From Prevotellaceae bacterium (GTDB taxonomy: Bacteria > Bacteroidota > Bacteroidia > Bacteroidales > UBA932): a stretch of DNA of 8,510 nt. Location of the stretch: contig JAITAP010000136.1 of the NCBI GenBank assembly GCA_031284065.1, forward strand, positions 1 through 8,510, given 5' to 3'. Below are positions 1 through 5,767 of this stretch, piece after piece; within the stretch, counting starts at the first letter, position 1; each line of letters begins with the position of its first letter. The notes below the pieces were generated by a model that did not search any database, was not told the origin of the DNA, and saw nothing but the letters and a program-made list of their open reading frames with translations. The position numbers and the translations under genes are program-made.

Positions 1-1
1 C

Positions 2-886
2 GTAGGGCATCGTGCGCTGGACGAGGTGAGCATTGCCGTGCCGCGCGGTAGCATTTTTGGGCTTTTGGGACCCAACGGCGCCGGAAAAACCACGCTTATC
101 CGGATTATCACCCGAATTACTGCGCCGGATAGCGGCGCTATCTACTTTGATAACAATAGAATACAGGCAAACGATGTGTATAGCATAGGCTACCTGCCGG
201 AGGAACGCGGGCTGTACAAAAAAATGAAGGTGGGCGAACAGGCGCTCTACCTTGCGCAGCTGAAAGGGCTTTCGGTACATGAAGCCAAACAAAAGCTAAA
301 GTATTGGTTTACAAAGCTCGATATTATGCCTTGGTGGAACAAAAAAATCGAAGAGCTGTCAAAAGGTATGGCGCAAAAGGTACAGTTTGCCATCACGGCG
401 CTGCACGAGCCAAAGCTGCTCATCTTCGACGAGCCATTTAGCGGCTTTGACCCAATTAATACGGAAATGCTTAAATCCGAAATACTCGCACTTCGTGAAA
501 AGGGGAGCACTATCATATTTTCAACGCACAACATGGCTTCGGTGGAGGAGCTGTGCGACGACTTGGCGCTCATTGACCGGGGGCATTGCGTGCTGCACGG
601 CACGCTTGGCGAGGTGCGCAGCAGCTATAGCGACCTGCGCTATGAGCTGCGCTACGTGGGTGATAGCGAAAAATTTACGTCGGCGCTTGCCCCCAGCTTT
701 ACGGTGAGCGAGCGTCGGCAAGAGGGCGGGCTACAGGTAGCCATTGTAAAAGTCGCCGACGAAATTGATGCTAATCCGTTGATACAGAGCGTGTCAAAAG
801 TAGTAAAAATAGAGTACTTTGCGCGGCTTACGCCAAGTATGCACGATATCTTTATTGCTGCGGTAACAAAGGAAAGGGAAAAATAG
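2..886 (+). CDS. ABC transporter ATP-binding protein, NatA type (5' end outside window)
   Basis: This is the nucleotide-binding subunit of an ABC-2 exporter. It hydrolyses ATP on the cytoplasmic face and drives the permease encoded next. The Walker A motif GPNGAGKT is at nt 68-91, followed by a Q-loop-like stretch YLPEERG. The signature, in the variant form LSKGM, is at nt 356-370. Walker B (LLIFDEP) is at nt 416-436, and the switch histidine of STHNM is at nt 527-529. About 100 residues follow the ATPase core, as in the COG4152 (NatA-like) group. The frame is open to the window edge: the codons before the GTG at 26 read VGHRALDE, which continues a normal ABC N-terminus. The true start is therefore upstream, and the GTG at 26 is not the start. 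The transported substrate cannot be read from the sequence; NatAB of Bacillus exports sodium, but many relatives do not. Confidence 0.93.
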   Translation, partial: VGHRALDEVSIAVPRGSIFGLLGPNGAGKTTLIRIITRITAPDSGAIYFDNNRIQANDVYSIGYLPEERGLYKKMKVGEQALYLAQLKGLSVHEAKQKLKYWFTKLDIMPWWNKKIEELSKGMAQKVQFAITALHEPKLLIFDEPFSGFDPINTEMLKSEILALREKGSTIIFSTHNMASVEELCDDLALIDRGHCVLHGTLGEVRSSYSDLRYELRYVGDSEKFTSALAPSFTVSERRQEGGLQVAIVKVADEIDANPLIQSVSKVVKIEYFARLTPSMHDIFIAAVTKEREK

Positions 887-907
887 TAAAAACACAAATA
901 TTTGTAT

Positions 908-2230
908 ATGAGTAAGATATTCTTAGTAGCCAAGCGGGAATTTTCCGTGCGCGTGCATAAAAAATCTTTTTTTGTGCTCACGCTCTTAGCGCCGCTACTC
1001 ATAGCGCTGTTGGCTACCATGCCCGTCATTATCATGGGGCTCAAAAGCAGCGATACCAGCGTGATAGCTGTGGTTGACGACTCCCATTCGTTCGACTCCG
1101 TGCTGATTTCCGGCGATGCGCTTCGCTTTGTAATGCTAAAAGATGACACAGCGATAGCCGATTTGCGCAAAAATTTTGAGGCGTTAGGCTACTATGCCTT
1201 GCTGCACATTGGCGCACTGAACGATAACGGCGAACCGCAGATGCTGAAATTTTACTCTACCAAGCAAGTGAGCCTTGAGGTGCAGCAAAAAACGCTCAAT
1301 ATGCTGTCGCGCGAGGTGGAGCAGCGCAAGCTACATGCGTACAACATTCCGCAGCTGGAGCAAATCATGCAGGATGTGCGAGCAGACCTGCACGCAAGCG
1401 CCGTAAAGTGGGACGATAGCGGCGCGGAGCAGGATACGCACGCGGGAATTGCAATGGGCATTTCGTACGCAGCCGCTTTCCTGATTTACATGTTCATATT
1501 TATGTTTGGCAGCATGGTTATGCGCGGCGTTATTGAGGAAAAAGTGAGCCGCATAGTCGAGGTCATTGTGTCGTCCGTAAAGCCGTTCCAGCTGATGATG
1601 GGTAAAATACTTGGCGTGGCGGCGGTGGGGTTGCTGCAATTTGCCCTGTGGATTGTGCTCACGCTACTGTTTGTTAGCGTATTGGGGTTGCTTCTCTCGC
1701 CAACCGAGCTTGCCGGAGGGCTGGAGGTTACCAATGCGGCCAACATTTCCATACCTGCCGGATTGCTTGGCGATAGCGGGCTGAATATGCTCAGCTACCT
1801 GTCGGGCTTCAACTTTGCGTGGATTATTACCTGCTTTGTGCTTTTTTTCCTTGGGGGATACCTGCTTTACTCGTCGCTGTTTGCCGCAGTAGGGTCGGCT
1901 GTTGAGGCCGAATCGGACACGCAGCAGCTCATTATGCCCATCACCATACCGCTGATAGTAAGCATATTCGTTATGCTCAATACGTTTCAGTACCCCGACA
2001 GTACGCTTTCGTTTTGGTTTTCCATTATTCCGTTCACCTCGCCTGTGGTAATGATGGCGCGCATACCGTTTGACGTTCCCGCGTGGCAGGTGGCGTTGTC
2101 GCTGGGCGTGCTTTACGCTACCTTTGTGGGCATAGTGTGGGTATCGGGCAGAATTTACCGCGTTGGCATACTGATGTACGGCAAAAAACCAAGCTTCAAA
2201 GAGATGTGGAAATGGATAAGGTACAGCTAA
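908..2230 (+). CDS. ABC-2 type permease, NatB-like
   Basis: This is the membrane subunit of the exporter, paired with the ATPase ending 21 bases upstream. The ATG at 908 gives 440 residues starting MSKIFLVAKREF. A TTG at 902 in the same frame is a less likely start. The layout is that of COG1668: a cytoplasmic N-terminus, one membrane helix at about residues 22-44, a large polar domain outside the membrane to about residue 182, then a cluster of hydrophobic segments (about 183-206, 234-263, 303-328, 344-359, 396-415). The loop after the second helix carries the family's EEKVSR motif (residues 210-215) followed by IVEVIVSSVKP. The charged tail ends MWKWIRYS. No strong Shine-Dalgarno sequence is seen, as is usual in Bacteroidota. 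The two genes form a simple two-gene operon, at least on this side. The substrate is unknown. Confidence 0.92.
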   Translation: MSKIFLVAKREFSVRVHKKSFFVLTLLAPLLIALLATMPVIIMGLKSSDTSVIAVVDDSHSFDSVLISGDALRFVMLKDDTAIADLRKNFEALGYYALLHIGALNDNGEPQMLKFYSTKQVSLEVQQKTLNMLSREVEQRKLHAYNIPQLEQIMQDVRADLHASAVKWDDSGAEQDTHAGIAMGISYAAAFLIYMFIFMFGSMVMRGVIEEKVSRIVEVIVSSVKPFQLMMGKILGVAAVGLLQFALWIVLTLLFVSVLGLLLSPTELAGGLEVTNAANISIPAGLLGDSGLNMLSYLSGFNFAWIITCFVLFFLGGYLLYSSLFAAVGSAVEAESDTQQLIMPITIPLIVSIFVMLNTFQYPDSTLSFWFSIIPFTSPVVMMARIPFDVPAWQVALSLGVLYATFVGIVWVSGRIYRVGILMYGKKPSFKEMWKWIRYS

Positions 2231-2272
2231 AGTTGAGCAACTCTACCTGTTGAGCAAAATTTATATGCATTA

Positions 2273-2434
2273 TCAGGCGTTAAAATCCGAGCCGCAATCA
2301 AAGCAATGGTAAAATTTCTTAAGAAAAGGGGCGGGGTAGAGAAACAGAAGCGATGTAATAAGGCATAGCCACCCCGCTTTCTTTGAATGGTAAACTTCTT
2401 CCGAGCCGCATACCGGGCATACTTTCTGCTTCAT
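2273..2434 (-). CDS. Small zinc-ribbon protein
   Basis: This 53-residue open frame starts MKQKVCPVCGSEEV and ends with YHCFDCGSDFNA. Two CxxC knuckles, CPVC (residues 6-9) and CFDC (residues 44-47), make a likely four-cysteine zinc site. The stretch between them (about 22-38) is hydrophobic, WLCLITSLLFLYPAPF, and may touch or cross the membrane as a hairpin. The ATG at 2434 follows the DUF2007 stop with only three bases between and is in the same frame, so both are surely translated from one message. Zinc ribbons of this kind can accompany DUF2007 domains, sometimes in the same chain; I recall this rather than having checked it. The stop between them could therefore be either a natural gene boundary or a mutation. 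The function is not known. Confidence 0.78.
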   Translation of the reverse strand: MKQKVCPVCGSEEVYHSKKAGWLCLITSLLFLYPAPFLKKFYHCFDCGSDFNA

Positions 2435-2437
2435 GGC

Positions 2438-2752
2438 TTAGGATACTAAATTTTTAATTACGGGTATTTTAGAGAAGATATTGTGCAACGTTTCCAAGCT
2501 TTTTGGCGGTTGCAAATCTTCTTCTTTAATATAGCCGACTTCTTTTAAGATTTTTACGGCTTGCTCCAAGTCGCTTTCTTTCACCTGAAGCTTTATTCCG
2601 CCAATCGCATTCGAGTAAAAAGGGTTGACCTGAACGGTCAGCTCATCTTTTACAAAACATTCAATTCCTTCCGATTCAAGCCGCCCACGAACAATCATAA
2701 CCTCAGAGGGGTAGGTAAAAGAGAAAACGGTAATGTAGCTGTTTGGTTTCAT
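2438..2752 (-). CDS. DUF2007 domain protein
   Basis: This 104-residue protein begins MKPNSYITVFSFTYP and carries the DUF2007 (PF09413) pattern. A beta strand leads into SEVMIVRGRLESEGIECFVKD, then NPFYSNAIGGIKLQV, then a helix with ESDLEQAVKILKE. The fold is ferredoxin-like and resembles signal-transducing PII-type domains. Its molecular role is unestablished. A GTG at 2767 extends the frame by five residues. The ATG at 2752 is preferred because the conserved part starts just after it. No signal peptide is seen, so the protein is probably cytoplasmic. The C-terminal tail (LHNIFSKIPVIKNLVS) ends at a TAA directly before the zinc-ribbon gene. A TAnnTTTG promoter box lies about 100 bases upstream. 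Confidence 0.88.
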   Translation of the reverse strand: MKPNSYITVFSFTYPSEVMIVRGRLESEGIECFVKDELTVQVNPFYSNAIGGIKLQVKESDLEQAVKILKEVGYIKEEDLQPPKSLETLHNIFSKIPVIKNLVS

Positions 2753-2847
2753 TTTTTTAATTTTCACATTACTACTTGCATAAAGTTACGCTTGTTCTAT
2801 ATATTCAAGAAATTAAGATGAGCATTTTTTGTACTTTTAGTCGTATG

Positions 2848-2855
2848 CAAAGGTA
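2848..2855 (-). promoter_or_regulatory. Candidate Bacteroidota -7 box for the DUF2007 gene
   Basis: On the minus strand this reads TACCTTTG, a perfect match to the TAnnTTTG box used by the Bacteroidota primary sigma factor. It sits about 95 bases before the DUF2007 ATG in an AT-rich, gene-free stretch (2753-2931). No clear TTG-type -33 partner is seen at the usual distance, so the call rests on the -7 box and its position. Confidence 0.5.
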
Positions 2856-2931
2856 CGAATAATTTCTTTATTAAAAGTTATTCCATGAAATTTTTTTCTA
2901 AATTAGGCAATAGCAAATTTCCCTTAATTCG

Positions 2932-4050
2932 TCAATCATTAAACAGCAGCGAGCCAAACGCCGGTTCGTCGCGCTCAAAGCCCTCCGGGCGGATTTTTTT
3001 CAGCGCCTCCAGCGTGTAGGGCATTGCAAATCCTTTTCTTCTAAAAAAATGGTTGTAAGCAATTTCGTAAATTGGCCGGAACGCGCCGCGACTTTTTTCG
3101 GAAATAGCTGTCCAGCCGCAGTACTTGCCGGTAATATCCGTCCACTGCTTGAACGGCACGTCGTAGCCGAGGTTGTACTTTGCCGTGTACTCGTAACCCT
3201 TCATCAGCCGGTTGTCGAGCACAGCGTAGAGGTCGTCGCCCTGCTGCCACGCAAGCTCGCAGACGGTGGCAAATGCGCCAAGCGCAAGCTGCGGATGCCC
3301 CTGGTCGCGCCCCGATTCCTGCGTTTGTCCCGTTTCGCCGTCAATGTAGTTTTCAACCGTGCCGTTGTCGTGCGCGTGGAGGTAGAAATTTTTGGCAAAA
3401 TTGTACATTTTCCGGTCGTCGAAGTAAATGCCCGCAGCCGCGTAGGTTTTCGTGACCACCGGCCCCCAGTTTCCGTTGGTGTAAGGCGGCGTAGCGTAAA
3501 ATTTTTCGATTATCGGGAGGAAATGCGAGCGGAACATTTTTTCGATTTTCGCAAGCTTCCTTTTGGAGGCGCCGGAGCGAGTATGCCTCAGTACTTCGAG
3601 CGAATACACGATTTTGAAGCCTTCCAAGCCCGCCAAAAGCGGCGCATCGTTGGTAGCGGGAATAAACGTGAGCGAATCGGCGTAGGCAGAGAGAATTGCG
3701 AGCGACTTTTCGGCGTGCTCCCTGTCGTTGGTCAAGTACCACATAATGGCGTTGAGGTACGCCGCGCTAAAATCAGCTTCCATTTTGCTTTTTGTATAGG
3801 CAAACGCCCCGTCGCGCGAAATAACGCGAAACGGCCCCTGCATTTTGTAGCCGGCCTGCGACAGGGGATTTTCCTTTAGCAGCAGCCACGAGCCATAAGC
3901 TGGCTCAATCTTTTGCTCAACCATATAGCGCATCACCTCCATTTTCTTTTCGGTATGCAAAATGCCCGGATGGACGAACTTCTGCGCAAACGCGCCTGAG
4001 CAAATTGTCCCTAATAGTAAGGTTAGTACCGTCAGCTTCGATTTTATCAT
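2932..4050 (-). CDS. Secreted polysaccharide lyase, alginate-lyase fold (PF05426)
   Basis: This is predicted to cleave a uronic-acid polysaccharide by beta-elimination in the periplasm. The ATG at 4050 gives 372 residues with a clear signal peptide (MIKSKLTVLTLLLGTICSGAFA, likely cut before QKF at residue 23). Upstream TTG and ATG starts at 4092 and 4086 would overlap the preceding gene and spoil the signal peptide, so they are rejected. The mature part is an all-helical toroid typical of the family. Visible family motifs are TNGNWG (191-196), GQTQESGRDQGH (241-252) and YEYTAKYNLG (286-295). The asparagine, the arginine and histidine of GRDQGH, and the tyrosines there are the likely active-site residues, by comparison with PL5-type lyases. 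The exact CAZy family and the substrate (alginate, glucuronan or other) cannot be settled by eye. The gene lies 19 bases after the GH28-like gene in the same operon. No rho-independent terminator is visible after its stop. Confidence 0.85.
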   Translation of the reverse strand: MIKSKLTVLTLLLGTICSGAFAQKFVHPGILHTEKKMEVMRYMVEQKIEPAYGSWLLLKENPLSQAGYKMQGPFRVISRDGAFAYTKSKMEADFSAAYLNAIMWYLTNDREHAEKSLAILSAYADSLTFIPATNDAPLLAGLEGFKIVYSLEVLRHTRSGASKRKLAKIEKMFRSHFLPIIEKFYATPPYTNGNWGPVVTKTYAAAGIYFDDRKMYNFAKNFYLHAHDNGTVENYIDGETGQTQESGRDQGHPQLALGAFATVCELAWQQGDDLYAVLDNRLMKGYEYTAKYNLGYDVPFKQWTDITGKYCGWTAISEKSRGAFRPIYEIAYNHFFRRKGFAMPYTLEALKKIRPEGFERDEPAFGSLLFND

Positions 4051-4069
4051 GGCAACTATATTTTGTATT

Positions 4070-5503
4070 TTACTTAAAAACAACATTTTCAACGTGTTCG
4101 CCGATAAAGATGCGTGCCATATCGCCGGTTTTGTACCATGCCGGTTTATCCGGCATATCGTCCGAAATGCGTACTCCGTTGATAATCAGGTTCTCAAAGG
4201 TGATATTCTTAACTTTTCTGTTTTCGTCGTACCCCGCAATGACAGACATTTCGGAGCGTGTGCCGTTGTACGTAACGTTCCGGAAGAGTACGTTTTCGAC
4301 GCCGCGTCCGGGCGAGGTGCAGTACTTGCTGTTGTAGAATACGCGCAGGTTGACCAGCTGCCCCTGCCGGAAATTTTCGACGCGAATATTGTCGAAAGTT
4401 ACGTTGCGAATAAAGTTGCCATCGCCTGCGTTGATGCTCATACATCCCTGATAGTCAATTTGCTGCTCTTTGTGGTCGAGAATGTCAATATTTGTGTAGC
4501 ACAAATTCTCAATAACATCGGGATTTTTTGTATTGCCGTGCGTGCCAATCTGTATGGGGTGCGCCACGTCAGCCCAGAGCGTAGCATTTTTCATCGTAAT
4601 GTTTTTGCTGCTGCCCGTAAAATTTTTTCGCGTAGCGTAAACCGTGTGGCAATCATCGGAGTTGCGGCAAAAAACGCCATCGTAGCGCACATTGCTACTT
4701 GCAAAAACATTCATTCCGTCGCCCCAGCCATAGTAGCTGATAACTTTCACGTTGCGAATAAGCGCCGAGTCTGAGCCGCCCACAGCGCATTGAGTGCAGA
4801 AAATGCCCTCCACCGTTACGTTTTTCGAGTTGGCCACATGAACGCCCATTTTTACCGTGTGGTCAACAATGCCGCGCCCCATGATTTTTACGTCGCGGGC
4901 ATTTTCCACAAGAATTTGCCCCATCAGCACTGCCCCGCCGGCCACGTAAACCGTTTTTCCGGACGGAACGTACATTTTGCCGTTTTCCAGAGCGTGTATG
5001 CCCGCGCCGAAATAAATCAGATTTTGGTCTTTTTCATCCGGAATGAAGCTATCTATCGGATTTGCAAAAAGATGCAGGTTGTGAAAAATATCGCCATTCA
5101 CCTCTACCGAAAGATTTCGCGGCTTATCCAGCTTGAAAGTCAGCGTTTTGCCGGCTACTTTCGGCTCAATACCGTAAGAAAGCGGGCGCACGCGGGCCGA
5201 GTCGATTTTTTTGGCGTTAAGGGTAACGGATACTTCTACTTCGCCCGAAAAATCGAAGTACGCCATTGATGCTTTTTCTGCGTAGTGCGTTGCCGCGCGT
5301 ACTTTGTCAACTTTGACGAGGTACGTTGGGGTTTCCTGCCACTGTCCCCCGCTTTGGCGTATTTTAACCGTAAAATCGTTCATCACCGCAGCGCCTTTCG
5401 GCGCAGGGTAAACGGTTAGCTTACCGGCGGCATAAGCTGCTGAAATAAAAACGGTAAATGATAGGCACAAAACCAATGATAGAAGTAAAGATTTGTTTTT
5501 CAT
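4070..5503 (-). CDS. Secreted GH28-like right-handed beta-helix glycosidase
   Basis: This is probably an exported pectin- or uronan-acting glycoside hydrolase. The ATG at 5503 (MKNKSLLLSLVLCLSF) opens a signal peptide ending near AAYAA (residue 26). A TTG at 5536 only adds a non-signal extension. Residues about 28-135 form a beta-rich domain (VYPAPKGAAVMNDFTVKI onward), probably Ig-like. From about 136 the repeated NVTVEGI, NITMKNA, NVTFDNI and NITFENL coils mark a right-handed parallel beta-helix. Candidate acidic residues are D262 (GWGDGMN) and D283/D284 (NSDDCH). Their 21/22-residue spacing is that of the three aspartates of polygalacturonases. A THG at 321-323 may stand for the family's HG, though farther away than usual. 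No clear RIK is seen. Activity could therefore be polygalacturonase-like or on another alpha-linked glycan. The gene is co-transcribed with the lyase that follows. Confidence 0.78.
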   Translation of the reverse strand: MKNKSLLLSLVLCLSFTVFISAAYAAGKLTVYPAPKGAAVMNDFTVKIRQSGGQWQETPTYLVKVDKVRAATHYAEKASMAYFDFSGEVEVSVTLNAKKIDSARVRPLSYGIEPKVAGKTLTFKLDKPRNLSVEVNGDIFHNLHLFANPIDSFIPDEKDQNLIYFGAGIHALENGKMYVPSGKTVYVAGGAVLMGQILVENARDVKIMGRGIVDHTVKMGVHVANSKNVTVEGIFCTQCAVGGSDSALIRNVKVISYYGWGDGMNVFASSNVRYDGVFCRNSDDCHTVYATRKNFTGSSKNITMKNATLWADVAHPIQIGTHGNTKNPDVIENLCYTNIDILDHKEQQIDYQGCMSINAGDGNFIRNVTFDNIRVENFRQGQLVNLRVFYNSKYCTSPGRGVENVLFRNVTYNGTRSEMSVIAGYDENRKVKNITFENLIINGVRISDDMPDKPAWYKTGDMARIFIGEHVENVVFK

Positions 5504-5607
5504 GTGTTTAAATAGTTTTTTGATAAATAGCTGCAATTTTGTGTTTATTGGTCAAAATGTTAGAATCGTAATTTTCATGTAGATAGCAATGCGGCCAAGC
5601 TTGTTTT

Positions 5608-5679
5608 CCGCAGATAAGCGACCTGCGGAGGAGGCTGTGACTTGTCCCGCACCTGCTGCCTGAAAGGCAGCAAGTGCGG
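5608..5679 (-). repeat. Hairpin repeat, reversed copy, between GH97 and GH28-like genes
   Basis: This gene-free stretch holds two hairpins. The first (5608-5628) pairs CCGCAG with CTGCGG. The second (5647-5679) has 15-base arms around a GAA loop, beginning CCGCACCTGCTGCCT and ending in GTGCGG, with one mismatch. The reverse complement matches the repeats at 8312-8358 and 8383-8429. The first hairpin differs from the reverse complement of the element at 8382-8402 at only two of 21 bases, and the core CTGCCT-TTC-AGGCAG is shared. No T-run follows on the minus strand, so it is not a standard terminator. It resembles REP/BIME-type palindromic repeats. Confidence 0.75.
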
Positions 5680-5686
5680 AAAGCCG

Positions 5687-5694
5687 CAAATATA
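5687..5694 (-). promoter_or_regulatory. Candidate -7 box upstream of the GH28-like gene
   Basis: The minus strand reads TATATTTG, matching TAnnTTTG, about 185 bases before the GH28-like ATG and just upstream of the hairpin repeat. If real, it would let the GH28-like and lyase genes be transcribed without GH97, with the hairpins inside the 5' leader. No clear -33 element is seen. The rest of 5504-5767 is AT-rich and shows no gene. Confidence 0.35.
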
Positions 5695-5767
5695 GCGAAA
5701 TTACTGCTATTGTTGGTGAAAGTAAATTTTTCTAAAAATATTCGTTGCGGACAACGTATTAATATCC

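Noticed and set aside
26..28. GTG at 26 as the start of the ABC ATPase
   Set aside because: The frame stays open to the left edge with family-like residues (GHRALDE), and a start here would remove the first strand of the ATPase fold.
3049..3879. Long + strand open frame (276 codons) opposite the lyase gene
   Set aside because: It lacks any recognisable motif and exists because of the codon bias of the lyase on the other strand, which has a signal peptide and family motifs.
3962..4774. Long + strand open frame (270 codons) across the lyase start and the GH28-like gene
   Set aside because: It crosses two well-supported minus-strand genes and their boundary and its protein has no recognisable domain.
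5647..5679. Hairpin as a rho-independent terminator for GH97
   Set aside because: The stem is strong but no T-run follows on the minus strand.
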